A DNA stretch of 64,000 nt from Rahnella laticis (GCF_015644585.1 NZ_JADOBI010000002.1:186001-250000); one strand, 5' to 3'. Positions 8,209-17,294 are shown, counted from the first letter of the stretch. The notes: generated from the letters alone by a model not told the origin. A program made the numbers and translations.

Positions 8209-9630
8209 TTATTTCTCTGCCTGCAAATCATGTCGCTGACCGCGCAACCGGCTCACGCTGATCACAACCGCCAGAATGGTCGCAATCACGGCGACCCACA
8301 GGCTCAGTTTTACGGCGTGGGCTTCACGGATCACGCTGTTGGCGGCGTAGATGGACAGGATCACGCCGACGACTGCCGCGCCAAGGCACTGCCCAAAGGT
8401 GCGCATAATCGCCAGTACGCCGGAGGCGTAGCCGCTGTGTTCGCGCGATGCATTCGACAGCATTTCGCGGTTATTCGGGCTCTGGAAACAACCGAAACCG
8501 AGGCCGCAGACGAAACTTCTCAGGCCGATATCCCAGAATTGCGGATGTTCAGGCAGCTGCGCGAGCAGCAATAATCCCACCCCGAAGACCGCCAGACCGA
8601 TTGTGGAAATGATGGCGGCCGGATAGCGATCTGCGAGACGTCCTGCGTGGGGCGCGGCGAGAATAATACCCAGCGGCCACGGCGTGAAAAGAAGGGCGGA
8701 GACAAACGCGCTGTAACCGTAAACGCTCTGGAACAGAAACGGCAGCGCCACGAAGGTAATTCCCTGGCTGACAAATGAGGCCAGCGAGGTCAGCGCCGCC
8801 AGAGAAAAGCGCGGGGAGGCGAAAATGCCGAGCGGCAAAAGAGGTTTTGTCGCGCGGCGCTGACGCCAGACAAACGCGACGCCGGTCAGAATAGCGATCA
8901 GTCCGTAGCTGACAGCCGTGGCTAAATCATCTGCACCGGGGCGTGAAAACGCGTCTGCGGCCATAATCAGCGCACCGAGCATCGCGGCGGATAACACCGC
9001 ACCCGCAAAATCAAACGGCTGGCGTGTGGCTGCCGGATTCGCCGGAATGACGCGCAGCGCGAGGATCATCGCAATAATGCCCAGCGGGATATTAATCGCG
9101 AACAACCACTGCCAGCTGAGCGCCGACAAAATCGTGCCGCCCAGAACGGGCGCGATGGCCGTGCTGGTGGCGATAATCAGCGCGTTCAGGCCAAGAATTC
9201 TGCCCAGCAGGCGGGTCGGGAAGACGGAGCGTAAAATCGCCGGGCCAATACTCAGCGTGGCCGCCGCGCCGATCCCCTGCAACACGCGCATGAGCACCAG
9301 CACATCGAGAGAGGAAGAGAGCGCGCAGCCCAGAGATGAAAGGGTGAAGAGGCCCAGTCCGGCAACGAAAATCGAACGAAAGCCGATATGGCTGGCCATC
9401 GCCGCAAAAATCGCCAGCGCCATGGACGCTGAAAGCAGATAACCGTTGGAAACCCACACCGCCGCACCCGCCGAAATATCCAGCGCCCGCGCGATTTGCG
9501 GCAACGCGATATTCACCATCGAACCGTCGAAAACCGACATCGTAGCCATCGTCATGACGGCCGCCATCGCAAAACCGCGCTCGCGGCCCGGTAATCCTTC
9601 ATCGCCGGGTCTGTCTGAAAATAATTCCAT
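8209..9630 (-). CDS. MFS drug:H+ antiporter, DHA2 (14-helix) type
   Basis: A 473-residue polytopic inner-membrane protein of the EmrB/QacA group: the motif-A-like loop, the antiporter motif-C region (TSTAIAPVLGGTILSALSWQW) and about 14 hydrophobic helices can be followed along the sequence. It presumably exports toxic compounds; the substrate is unknown. It is divergent from a LysR-family regulator starting at 9767, the usual arrangement for a regulated exporter. Confidence 0.88.
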   Translation of the reverse strand: MELFSDRPGDEGLPGRERGFAMAAVMTMATMSVFDGSMVNIALPQIARALDISAGAAVWVSNGYLLSASMALAIFAAMASHIGFRSIFVAGLGLFTLSSLGCALSSSLDVLVLMRVLQGIGAAATLSIGPAILRSVFPTRLLGRILGLNALIIATSTAIAPVLGGTILSALSWQWLFAINIPLGIIAMILALRVIPANPAATRQPFDFAGAVLSAAMLGALIMAADAFSRPGADDLATAVSYGLIAILTGVAFVWRQRRATKPLLPLGIFASPRFSLAALTSLASFVSQGITFVALPFLFQSVYGYSAFVSALLFTPWPLGIILAAPHAGRLADRYPAAIISTIGLAVFGVGLLLLAQLPEHPQFWDIGLRSFVCGLGFGCFQSPNNREMLSNASREHSGYASGVLAIMRTFGQCLGAAVVGVILSIYAANSVIREAHAVKLSLWVAVIATILAVVISVSRLRGQRHDLQAEK

Positions 9631-9656
9631 AATTAAAACCGTTCTCTCTCACAGGG

Positions 9657-9724
9657 GATGCAGGAAATATAGCGGGATGCCGGACATAGCGGAAGACGCA
9701 GCATTTGCATTGAATACCTGCATC
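9657..9724. promoter_or_regulatory. Divergent MFS/LysR control region
   Basis: The 136-bp region between the MFS gene and the LysR gene holds GATGCAGG (9657-9664) and its inverted copy CCTGCATC (9717-9724), and a TGCA-N9-TGCA element overlapping the latter. These are plausible LysR-type operator half-sites; no direct evidence is available. Confidence 0.35.
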
Positions 9725-9766
9725 AAACGCCTTCTCTCCGGTTTCATGGCGCGTTACACTGCACGC

Positions 9767-10672
9767 ATGACTGAACCTGACCTGAACTTACTCATTGCGC
9801 TGGATGTGCTTCTCGCTGAAAGAAGTGTAGCGGGTGCTGCGCGCCGTCTGGGATTAAGTGCTTCCGCGATGAGCCGTACGCTCAGCCGCCTGCGCTCGAC
9901 CACAGGCGATCCTTTGCTGGTGCGCGCCGGACGCCAGATGGTGCTGACGCCGTATGCCGAAGAGATCCGCGAACGTGCGCAGAACGCCAGTTTTGAAGCG
10001 CGTGCGCTGCTTCGGCCGTCTTCGGCAGAACTCCATTTAGCCCGGCTTGAGCGCACTTTTCTGATCCGCTCTAACGATGGTTTTGTGGTGGCGTTTGGCG
10101 CGGCACTGATTGCCGCTGCCGCGCAGGCCGCGCCTTCCGTATGTTTGCGGTTCACGCCTAAACCGGAAAAAACGTCTAACGCATTGCGCGAAGGGCGGGT
10201 TGATCTCGAGATTGGCGTCGTCGGCGATATGGGGCCGGAAATCCGTTTGCAGACGTTGTTCCGCGACAGGTTCATCGGCGTGGTGCGCAAAGGCCATCCG
10301 CTGGCGCGGAAAAAGGCGCTTACCGCGCAGGAATATGTTTCGTTCGGACACATTGTTGTTGCCCGCCGTAACGGCACGCACGGTCCGGTGGATGACGCAC
10401 TGGCCGAAGCGGGGCTGAAACGCAAAATCGCCGCCGTGGTGCCGGGGTTTTCCGCCGCGCTGGCGATTGCCCAAAACTCTGATCTGGTGGCGCTGATCCC
10501 CGCGTCATTCCTGATTTCTGATCCCGTCGGGCTTCACGCGTTTGAACTGCCGGTGAAAACCCGCGAAATCACGATTTCACAAATGTGGCACCCGCGTTCA
10601 GAAGTTGATCCGGCACACCGCTGGCTGCGACAACTGGTGCTGGGCGTTTGCCGCGAAAACGTGCCGCAATGA
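9767..10672 (+). CDS. LysR-family transcriptional regulator
   Basis: A 301-residue regulator starting MTEPDLNLLIALDVLL. It has the N-terminal winged helix-turn-helix of the family (SVAGAARRLGLSASAMSRTL at about residues 20-40, then LRSTTGDPLLVRAGR) and a substrate-binding domain (residues about 90-300). It probably controls the divergent MFS exporter gene. An alternative ATG 21 bases upstream (9746) is possible. The effector is unknown. Confidence 0.88.
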   Translation: MTEPDLNLLIALDVLLAERSVAGAARRLGLSASAMSRTLSRLRSTTGDPLLVRAGRQMVLTPYAEEIRERAQNASFEARALLRPSSAELHLARLERTFLIRSNDGFVVAFGAALIAAAAQAAPSVCLRFTPKPEKTSNALREGRVDLEIGVVGDMGPEIRLQTLFRDRFIGVVRKGHPLARKKALTAQEYVSFGHIVVARRNGTHGPVDDALAEAGLKRKIAAVVPGFSAALAIAQNSDLVALIPASFLISDPVGLHAFELPVKTREITISQMWHPRSEVDPAHRWLRQLVLGVCRENVPQ

Positions 10673-10681
10673 AAACAGGGA

Positions 10682-12058
10682 CTAAAACGCCGGAGTAGAT
10701 CCGCACCGGCTAAACACAGACGCTGCTCTAATCAGAATATTTTCATTATTTTTTAATGTGAGCAGCTCCATCCCAACCGGGAAACCATTTTTTGTAAACC
10801 CGACAGGGATGCTCAATGCCGGCGCGCCCGTCACCGCTGAAAGTAACGCATTACTTCCTTCCTGCTGCTCTCCAATTTTCACCGGTGGATGACGAACGAC
10901 GGGATAAATCAAAATATTGATACCGTTTTCGGCGAAAAACCGCTCCAGATCTCCGTAAAGTTGCTTCTGAATTTCCAGCGCCTGAGCGTATTCACCGGAA
11001 GATGTACCTTTGTGAAAAGCGCGACTTTTAAATACGGCGTCTAACTGCGGATGATAAAGTTTTGATTCATAAATAGCCTTAAGTGATTTAAATTTTGCTT
11101 CAGTTCTGAGGGCCAGAAATTGTTCCAGTGATTCGGCAAATTCATAAGCAATCACATTCGCTTCATTGACCCGTTGTTCAAGGTCAGGAAACTCAACATG
11201 CGACACTTTGCCTGCATGGCGGGTGATTTTATCTGTGGCTTGCGTGATTAAATTCCTGATATCGGCATTCTCTGGCGTGGTTCCCGTAAACCACGCGTCC
11301 AGCAAACCGGCGCTGATTTCGCCTTTGAAAGGTGCAATCGGATTTCCTGCGAGTATTTCGGCTGCCAGCCACAAGTCTCCGGCATTTCTCACTAACGGCC
11401 CGGCAATATCCTGAGTCGGGGATAAAGGCACAATGCCTTGCATTGCGATGCTTCCCCGCGTTCCTCTCAGCCCGTAAAGGTTATTAAACGCCGCAGGGAT
11501 GCGGACTGAGCCAGCGGTATCTGTGCCGATTGCCAGCGGAACGTAGCCTGCCGCAACCGCCACGGCGGAACCACTGCTGGAGCCTCCCGGAGAGTAGCCC
11601 GCGAGTAACGCATTCTGCGTAAAACCGGTTAGTGATGAAGCGCCGGTGATCCCGGCGGCAAGTTCGTGCATCGCCGTTTTGCCCAATAAAATTGCGCCTT
11701 CCTGCCGGAGTCTGGTGATCAACGGGGCGTCCTGGCTGGCGATAATCCCTTCTAACGCGACGGATCCGGCCGTGGTGGGCCATCCGGCCACATCGATATT
11801 GTCTTTAATCAGAACGGGAATACCTTCCAGCCTTCCCGGAGCCGCACCGCGGGCGCGTTTTTCATCACTGCGGGACGCAGTAAGCCGGGCTTCATCTGCA
11901 AATAACCCTGTGATGGCATTGAGTGCAAGCCCGGTTTTATCGGCACTTTCAATGCGTGCAATGGCAAGCTCAACAAGTTCCTGTGAAGTGACGAGCCGAT
12001 CATCGAGAGAACGCAGCAATGAAATGACAGACGCTTTAGCGTAATCATCCGGTGTCAT
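10682..12058 (-). CDS. Amidase signature family hydrolase
   Basis: A 458-residue amidase-signature enzyme. The Ser-cisSer-Lys triad can be seen: Lys in PVLIKDNIDVAG, the cis-Ser in the GYSPGGSSSGSAVAVAAG signature, and the nucleophile Ser in GTDTAGSVRIPAAF. It hydrolyses a carboxamide (GatA/AtzF-like fold); the substrate is unknown. The start at 12058 is chosen because the upstream MBL gene ends TAGAATG, with a GAGGA site, so the two genes are translationally coupled. It is probably in one pathway with the MBL hydrolase. Confidence 0.88.
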   Translation of the reverse strand: MTPDDYAKASVISLLRSLDDRLVTSQELVELAIARIESADKTGLALNAITGLFADEARLTASRSDEKRARGAAPGRLEGIPVLIKDNIDVAGWPTTAGSVALEGIIASQDAPLITRLRQEGAILLGKTAMHELAAGITGASSLTGFTQNALLAGYSPGGSSSGSAVAVAAGYVPLAIGTDTAGSVRIPAAFNNLYGLRGTRGSIAMQGIVPLSPTQDIAGPLVRNAGDLWLAAEILAGNPIAPFKGEISAGLLDAWFTGTTPENADIRNLITQATDKITRHAGKVSHVEFPDLEQRVNEANVIAYEFAESLEQFLALRTEAKFKSLKAIYESKLYHPQLDAVFKSRAFHKGTSSGEYAQALEIQKQLYGDLERFFAENGINILIYPVVRHPPVKIGEQQEGSNALLSAVTGAPALSIPVGFTKNGFPVGMELLTLKNNENILIRAASVFSRCGSTPAF

Positions 12059-12059
12059 T

Positions 12060-12899
12060 CTATTTTTCCTCATAAATTGCTGATGATTTCTGGCCGTGAG
12101 TGATCTCCAGAACACGGCCATAAGAAGCGCCCGGGAAATGGGAACTGAACCAGAGCGCGTGATGTTCTTTACACCAGTCTATGGCTTTTATTCTGGATTG
12201 TTCCGCCAAAGGCTTATTCTCACAAAATACAGAATTCCAGTGAGGGTACGCAAACTGCACCGGGTTGTGCATGATATCGCCGGTAAAAAGTGCGTATTCC
12301 CCGGCGGATTGCAGGGTGATGGAGGCATGGTCGATACTGTGTCCCGGCGTGGGCATAAATTTTAAAATTCCGGCAAAAAGGGGTGAGGCCTGGATATCGA
12401 TCGTTTCCAATTTCCCGTTTTCTATCAGCGGCAAAATACTGTCCTGATATAACTCGCGTCGCTTTTCATCTTTCTTACAATGTTCTAATTCTGTTTCGGA
12501 GCAAATATAGCGGGCATTAGGGAAAAAAGGTTTCCATTTCCCGTCGCGGCCTCCAGTATTCCACCCGACATGGTCAGTGTGTAAATGCGTCAATAAAACA
12601 TAGGTGACGTCTTCGGGTGAAAATCCGGCCTGTTTGAGATTTTGCAGATAGTTCGTATTCAGCTGATGAAATAACGGAACGTTATTCCTGTTGCGGTGAT
12701 TACCGGTGGCAGTATCAATAATGATAATGTCGCTGGCGGTTTTAATGACCCAACTATGCACAGAGAGTTCGATATATTTATCTTCATCGTCAGCCATATC
12801 ACAAAGGTGATCAGGGAACAGCGACGTTAATTTAAATGATGCGGTTTGCTCGGTGATTTTTGAAATTCTACAATTTCCGACCGTTACTGGAATGTGCAT
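12060..12899 (-). CDS. Metallo-beta-lactamase-fold hydrolase
   Basis: A 279-residue MBL-fold enzyme with all metal-binding motifs: THLHTDHVGW (HxHxDH), His in PTPGHSIDH, Asp in LFTGDIMHNP and His in WFSSHFPG. It resembles the N-acyl homoserine lactonase/AttM-like group of the fold, but the substrate cannot be deduced. No signal peptide is seen. It is the first gene of an operon with the amidase and is divergent from a LysR gene. Confidence 0.87.
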   Translation of the reverse strand: MHIPVTVGNCRISKITEQTASFKLTSLFPDHLCDMADDEDKYIELSVHSWVIKTASDIIIIDTATGNHRNRNNVPLFHQLNTNYLQNLKQAGFSPEDVTYVLLTHLHTDHVGWNTGGRDGKWKPFFPNARYICSETELEHCKKDEKRRELYQDSILPLIENGKLETIDIQASPLFAGILKFMPTPGHSIDHASITLQSAGEYALFTGDIMHNPVQFAYPHWNSVFCENKPLAEQSRIKAIDWCKEHHALWFSSHFPGASYGRVLEITHGQKSSAIYEEK

Positions 12900-12951
12900 A
12901 TTACTCCCGATAATGTTGGTGGTGTTGATTGTTAACCCGTAAAAGTCGAAG

Positions 12952-12967
12952 TATGATTATGCTCATA
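12952..12967. promoter_or_regulatory. Candidate LysR operator between MBL-amidase operon and its regulator
   Basis: TATGA-TTATGC-TCATA is a perfect inverted repeat of the T-N11-A type, 25 bp before the regulator start and 53 bp before the MBL gene, in the 92-bp divergent gap. The position fits a shared autoregulatory/activation site. Confidence 0.5.
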
Positions 12968-12991
12968 TGATTATTCAAATTGATTAAAATA

Positions 12992-13939
12992 ATGAAAGAT
13001 ATCAATGAAAATGATTTTGGTAAAATAGACCTTAACTTATTGATCGTACTGGTCATCATGGTTGACGAACGCAGTGTTACCAACACGGCGAAACGGCTAC
13101 ATCTGGGGCAGCCCGCAATGAGTGCCGCTTTAAAAAGATTGCGTGAGATGTTTGATGATCCGCTTTTTATCCGCACGTCTGAAGGCATGCTTCCCACCTC
13201 CCGCGCAGAGAAACTCGTCGCGCTTTTCAGGCCAGCACTTCAAAATTTTCATCGCGCTATTTTCGATTTCCCTGTATTCAATCCGGCTGCCGACAGCTAT
13301 AACTTTCGTATTGGAATGAGTGACTGGGTTGAACATTGGCTGATGGCGGACTTACTGGAAATAGTCAGTGCCGAAGCGCCGGGAATAACAATCACCGTAT
13401 TAGCCTCAGACCCTTATAAAGATTTGCAAATGATCAAAGATGATAAAGCGGATGTGATTATTTCGGTCGGAAAGGATCTGACGCAGGAAGCGGGCAGAGA
13501 AAATCTGGTGCAATTTGGTTTTAAAACCGTTTGGGACAGAAAGCAGATTGATATTAAAAAACCGCTGAGCATTGATGATTTTATAAAATATGACCATCTT
13601 CTGGTTTCGTACAGAGGCGCAAATCAAAGTCTGATTGATAGCCAGCTCGCATTGTCAGAACGCCAAAGAACAGTGAAATATGTCACGCCAAATTTTGCAT
13701 CACAGCCGCTTATTTTGTCGCGTCTGCCCGTGTTGACGACGGTGCCCGAGGGGTTAGTCGATGTCTGGTGCAAACTCTATCATTTTGATTTCGATGAGGT
13801 CCCGGTAGAAACATCAAAGTATCACCTGTCACTCTTGTGGAATAACCGGCGTGAAAAGGAACCGGCTATAGAGTGGATTTTACGCAAACTTAAAGCGCTG
13901 ATTTTGGACAAAACAAAAAGCATTCATGCTGATGAATGA
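12992..13939 (+). CDS. LysR-family transcriptional regulator (NodD/LeuO-like N-terminus)
   Basis: A 315-residue regulator with the helix-turn-helix at about residues 25-50 (SVTNTAKRLHLGQPAMSAAL, then LREMFDDPLFIRT) and a periplasmic-binding-like effector domain. The FGKIDLNLLIVL lead-in and FDDPLFIRTSEGM segment match the group of LysR proteins that includes LeuO and NodD. The ATG at 12992 is taken as start instead of an in-frame TTG at 12980. It is divergent from the MBL-amidase operon and probably regulates it. Confidence 0.88.
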   Translation: MKDINENDFGKIDLNLLIVLVIMVDERSVTNTAKRLHLGQPAMSAALKRLREMFDDPLFIRTSEGMLPTSRAEKLVALFRPALQNFHRAIFDFPVFNPAADSYNFRIGMSDWVEHWLMADLLEIVSAEAPGITITVLASDPYKDLQMIKDDKADVIISVGKDLTQEAGRENLVQFGFKTVWDRKQIDIKKPLSIDDFIKYDHLLVSYRGANQSLIDSQLALSERQRTVKYVTPNFASQPLILSRLPVLTTVPEGLVDVWCKLYHFDFDEVPVETSKYHLSLLWNNRREKEPAIEWILRKLKALILDKTKSIHADE

Positions 13940-13945
13940 ATGCTT
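13918..13945. terminator. Bidirectional terminator, LysR/exoX
   Basis: AAGCATTCAT (13918-13927) and ATGAATGCTT (13936-13945) pair perfectly across an eight-base loop, overlapping the end of the LysR gene. On the minus strand the stem is followed by CTTTTTGTTTTG, giving a good terminator for exoX. Confidence 0.75.
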
Positions 13946-13962
13946 CGCAAAGCCAGAAAACC

Positions 13963-14625
13963 CTATTGCGCATCCAGATAATGCTTAAGCGTCATCCGCA
14001 GGTCGGGAGTTAATTCTTTGATGTTTTTCAGCATCCAGCGCAAATAAGCCGGGTCGTCTTCGGCGATTTCGGCAATCTTCCTGCCGCGATATTTGCCGAA
14101 CATCATGGTGCTGATCAGCGCAGGCCGGCCGGTGATCGTGACCATTTCTTCCGGCGTCCAGTCGGATTCATCCATGATGCGGATGAGTAACGCGGCAGTG
14201 ATATAGCAGTCAAAAAGCGCGCGGTGATGGTGCAGTTCCGCCGGGGTTTTCACGTCGAGTTTCAGGGATTTGTACAACGCCATATTGCTGTACTTGATCC
14301 CCGGCCACAAACGGCGCGCCAGTTTAACGGTACAAATCCACTGGCCGGGCATTTCAGGCAGCATACGCTGGTCAAAACTGGCGTTATGGGCGACGTAATA
14401 AGGGCTGCCGTGGTAGCGGGGAATAACGTCTTCAATCCACGGTTTATCGGCCACCATGGCCTCGGTGATTTTGTGGATTGCCATTGCCTGATGGCTTATC
14501 GGGCGATCGGGGCGAACCAGATCGCTCATGGGATTGACGATCCTTCCGTTCTCAATATCAACAGACGCCACTTCCACTACGCCACCCTGCAATCCGCAGG
14601 TTTCCGTATCAATAACTCGCAACAT
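13963..14625 (-). CDS. exoX: Exodeoxyribonuclease X
   Basis: A 220-residue DnaQ-fold 3'-5' exonuclease. The DEDD motifs are visible: VIDTETCGL (Exo I) at the start, VAHNASFDQRML (Exo II) and HHHRALFDCYITA (Exo III). The C-terminal GKYRGRKIAEIAEDDPAYLRWM segment is a known ExoX tail. It degrades single- and double-stranded DNA ends in repair and mismatch correction. Length equals that of E. coli ExoX (220). Confidence 0.95.
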   Translation of the reverse strand: MLRVIDTETCGLQGGVVEVASVDIENGRIVNPMSDLVRPDRPISHQAMAIHKITEAMVADKPWIEDVIPRYHGSPYYVAHNASFDQRMLPEMPGQWICTVKLARRLWPGIKYSNMALYKSLKLDVKTPAELHHHRALFDCYITAALLIRIMDESDWTPEEMVTITGRPALISTMMFGKYRGRKIAEIAEDDPAYLRWMLKNIKELTPDLRMTLKHYLDAQ

Positions 14626-14937
14626 ATTCCACTCCAGAGACCGCCGGACACGTTCTAAAAACGTTAGCCTAACGGAATGATTTCCTCATGCCCACTTTTC
14701 TCATCACCTCTTTTCACAAAAAAATACGCCCCGAAATATCCCACACAGTCCCTCCGCCTATTTCCTGTACAGATCACACTTCGCCCCGCTTTCGTGAAAA
14801 TGCTCACATCGTCCCGTGCAGATGCCCAAACTTACGCGGATATTTTCGGCTTTTAGCCGTGGCAATGCGCGAATAAACTGGCTAACTTCAATAATGAAAC
14901 GATATTTTATTTATGTTGGATTGCGGTTTTAACACAA

Positions 14938-14953
14938 TGTGAGTGCGCTCACA
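14938..14953. promoter_or_regulatory. Candidate CRP-binding site
   Basis: TGTGA-GTGCGC-TCACA matches the CRP consensus TGTGA-N6-TCACA exactly. It lies 56-71 bp before the enolase-superfamily gene in a 383-bp gap (14626-15008) in which I see nothing else coding. Catabolite control of a carbon-use operon is likely. Confidence 0.65.
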
Positions 14954-15008
14954 AAGCGGGTGAGAACGCAGTCCGGGGGCGCTCTGATGAGCGTTAACTC
15001 TCTCAGTA

Positions 15009-15674
15009 ATGGCAGGTATCGCTGTGAAAATAAGTTCTGTTGAAGTCACTGTTTTTACTTATCCGACCCGTCGTGTTTCAGACAGCGCAGGTCATTCGCA
15101 TCCGGGTGAAGAAAGTCAGGCAAAAATGGCGATGCTGACGATTACCACTGACGAAGGTGATTGCGGATATTCGTTCGCGCCGCCGGAAGTGGTGCGTCCG
15201 CACGTCGTGAACGCATTTTTTAGAAAAGTGCTGATTGGCCAGAACCCGTTTGACCGCGAACGTCTGTGGCAGGATCTGGTTCACTGGCAGCGCGGCAGTG
15301 CGCATCAGCTGACCGAACGCGCGCTGTCGTTTGTCGAGCAGGCGCTGTGGGATCTGATCGGCCGTAAGCTGAATATGCCGGTACACAAACTGCTGGGCGG
15401 ATTCCGCGAAAAAGTCCCGGCCTACGGCAGCACCATGTGCGGTGACGAGCTGAAAGGCGGCCTGTCAACGCCGGACGAATTCGGTCAGTTTGCCGAAAAA
15501 CTGGTGGCACGCGGTTATCAGGCTATCAAGCTGCACACCTGGATGCCGCCGGTGGCGTTCGCGCCGGATCCGAAAATGGACATCAAAGCCTGCGCCGCCG
15601 TGCGTGAAGCGGTCGGGCCGGACATCGAACTGATGCTCGACGGTTATCACTGGTACAGCCGCGCAGGAGGGTAA
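15009..15674 (+). pseudogene. Enolase-superfamily (mandelate racemase type) enzyme, 5' part cut by prophage
   Basis: Residues 1-218 of a mandelate racemase/muconate lactonising-type enzyme: the capping domain plus the first barrel strands, including the catalytic-strand Lys in AIKLHTWMP and the first metal ligand Asp in LMLDGYHWYSR. After the attachment core the frame reads only three phage-encoded residues (AGG) and stops. The other two metal ligands lie in the fragment beyond the prophage (59069-59584). Joining the two parts at the shared core restores a continuous 389-residue protein of normal family length. A GTG at 15024 has a better ribosome site than the ATG at 15009. The reaction is probably sugar-acid dehydration, but the substrate is unknown. 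Confidence 0.88.
15648..15662. other. attL core
   Basis: CACTGGTACAGCCGC is repeated exactly at 59054-59068. Including the three bases before it, 17 of 18 positions match (TAT here, TAC at the other end). It falls in codons for HWYSR of the interrupted enzyme. Confidence 0.9.
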
Positions 15675-15705
15675 GGCTCTGTTATTACTGGTGAAACCAC
15701 CCCTC

Positions 15706-15738
15706 CTGCAAAACCCCTGCAAAATTCCTCAGCAAAAC
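15706..15738. promoter_or_regulatory. Candidate integrase arm-type sites (left)
   Basis: Three direct repeats, CTGCAAAAC (15706-15714), CTGCAAAAT (15717-15725) and CAGCAAAAC (15730-15738), lie 44-90 bp inside attL. A fourth copy, CTGCAAAAC, is at 58927-58935 on the attR side. Lambda-type integrases bind such arm sites on both sides of the core. The assignment is by position and repetition only. Confidence 0.5.
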
Positions 15739-15748
15739 TGCATAACAA

Positions 15749-16873
15749 TTAAACTGCCACTTCCTTCCATTCCTTACCGCGATCATCGTGATATTTTTCT
15801 GTCATCTGGCTTGTTTTGTGGCCCAAAAGACTCTGCGTATCTATCCCCTGAGCACTGTATAAGCGTTCACATAAAGACCGTTGCTCATGGAATGTTGGGG
15901 GAGAATTAGCGTCAAATTTAATACCTGACTGGTCTCTTGCCTTCGCAAAACCCCGAGATAAAGTATCCTGATTCAGCTGGCCACCGCGTTCGCAGTTACT
16001 CAGTGATCTGTGATGATGCAGGATCCATTTACTCAAGACGACATAACGACATTCGGCGATCACGTCCCGGAGACAAATATCCAATACGTCACAGCGAATA
16101 GATAATGGGATTGCTACCTTTGCCCCGGTCTTTTGCTGGATCACGTGAAGTTTATCATCCCAGATATCAGAGAATTTCATGGCCGCAATATCTCCGACCC
16201 GCTGCCCGGTGAGTATCGCAATCATCATGCCGCGCCGAACATAAGCCGGCTGCTCTGATGCCTTAGAATATATGGCTTTCCACTCTTCAAGAGAAAGGCG
16301 CTGCCTGGTTACTTTTGCTTTTGGCTGTCGCGTAGCAATTGCCGGGTTGTAACCCACTGGGACTTCACCCATATGCTGAGCTTCTTTGAACAGATCACTT
16401 AGAACAGATCGCACCATTTGCGCCATTCTTCCTTTACCCTGCTCAATATATATATCTAAAATACTGGCGATATCCCGTGCGCCAATTTCGGGTAAAGGCT
16501 TAATACCGCATTGCTCTATAAATGCTTTTAAAGCAGGTTCTTTTCCGGTCGCAGTTTTGGGTTTTATTTCTCCGTTCTTTACCTTTTCCTTCAACATCTT
16601 CCGATATTTATCGACCCAAGAATTCGCTGTAATTCCTTTATTAGTCTCCTTGCTGATATCGTTTCTGACTCTTATAAGATTTGCCATCTTTTGCTCATTT
16701 AGCTTCATATTTGCATCGATAGCTATTGCGCGCGCCTCCTTTTCGCTATCGCCTAAACCGTGAAATTTCCCAGTTACAGGGTGTTTATAACGCCAGTAGA
16801 CTTTCTTGGTTCTGGCGTCGGTGTAACAGGAAAGGCCGGGAATATTCACGTTGTATTTACGTGGACGTGCCAT
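15749..16873 (-). CDS. int: Phage integrase, lambda-type tyrosine recombinase
   Basis: A 374-residue tyrosine recombinase next to attL that catalyses site-specific integration and excision. The N-terminal arm-binding domain (MARPRKYNVNIPGLSCYTD) is followed by a core-binding SAM-like domain (about residues 75-170) and a catalytic domain. Catalytic residues are seen in order: Arg in ILTGQRVGDIAAMK, H and R in PTFHEQRSL, His in LLGHKTSQM and the Tyr nucleophile in TEKYHDDRG. Its start overlaps the end of xis by 17 bases. Confidence 0.95.
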   Translation of the reverse strand: MARPRKYNVNIPGLSCYTDARTKKVYWRYKHPVTGKFHGLGDSEKEARAIAIDANMKLNEQKMANLIRVRNDISKETNKGITANSWVDKYRKMLKEKVKNGEIKPKTATGKEPALKAFIEQCGIKPLPEIGARDIASILDIYIEQGKGRMAQMVRSVLSDLFKEAQHMGEVPVGYNPAIATRQPKAKVTRQRLSLEEWKAIYSKASEQPAYVRRGMMIAILTGQRVGDIAAMKFSDIWDDKLHVIQQKTGAKVAIPLSIRCDVLDICLRDVIAECRYVVLSKWILHHHRSLSNCERGGQLNQDTLSRGFAKARDQSGIKFDANSPPTFHEQRSLCERLYSAQGIDTQSLLGHKTSQMTEKYHDDRGKEWKEVAV

Positions 16874-17099
16874 CTTCGAGAATCCTCATTAAACGTGGAT
16901 CTAAGTCCTTGCTGATCTCGGGCTTCTCGGCCATGCCAATGAAACGCGCTGACGCTTCTACACGCCAGCACCGCCCAGCCTTAACGGGAAGAGGGTAAAT
17001 CATTCCGTTTTTGGCATACCTCATCAATGTTGCTCGACTTGGTACTGGCGCTGAGAACTCTTCGAGAGCCCATTCATCTAACGTTAATGTTCTCGCCAT
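16857..17099 (-). CDS. xis: Excisionase (DUF1233 family)
   Basis: An 80-residue protein starting MARTLTLDEWALEEFS. It has a short winged-helix DNA-binding region (PSRATLMRYAKNGMIYPLPVKAGRCWRVE is the family core, seen in two parts) that directs the integrase toward excision. It sits immediately upstream of int and overlaps it, as in other phages with this family. A GGAG site precedes the start. Confidence 0.88.
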   Translation of the reverse strand: MARTLTLDEWALEEFSAPVPSRATLMRYAKNGMIYPLPVKAGRCWRVEASARFIGMAEKPEISKDLDPRLMRILEDGTST

Positions 17100-17141
17100 A
17101 AATCACTCCACATGTTTAGTTATAGCCGGCTGCACACCGGC

Positions 17142-17294
17142 TTACCCGCTTATCCGAAATCGGCCGTAATATTTCCCAGATCGCCACCAGAGCATTTTCT
17201 CCCCTGGTGGCATTGCTGGCGCAAACTCAACTGGAACAAACCACAGATTCAGCATTCGTTTCACGAAAATCCGTCGGACGAAATGCGCCCTCAT
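17142..17294 (-). CDS. Small basic phage protein, 50 aa
   Basis: A 50-codon frame beginning MRAHFVRRIFVKRMLNLWF and ending GRFRISG. It overlaps the previous small gene by ATGA, so it should be translated by coupling. It is rich in Arg/Lys and Trp/Phe. Unrecognised; support comes from the overlap chain and the lack of any competing gene. Confidence 0.5.
   Translation of the reverse strand: MRAHFVRRIFVKRMLNLWFVPVEFAPAMPPGEKMLWWRSGKYYGRFRISG

Noticed and set aside
14688-14876. A 62-codon frame upstream of the enolase-superfamily gene
   Set aside because: It has no ribosome site, an unordered Pro/His/Cys-rich composition, and lies in what looks like a regulatory gap.
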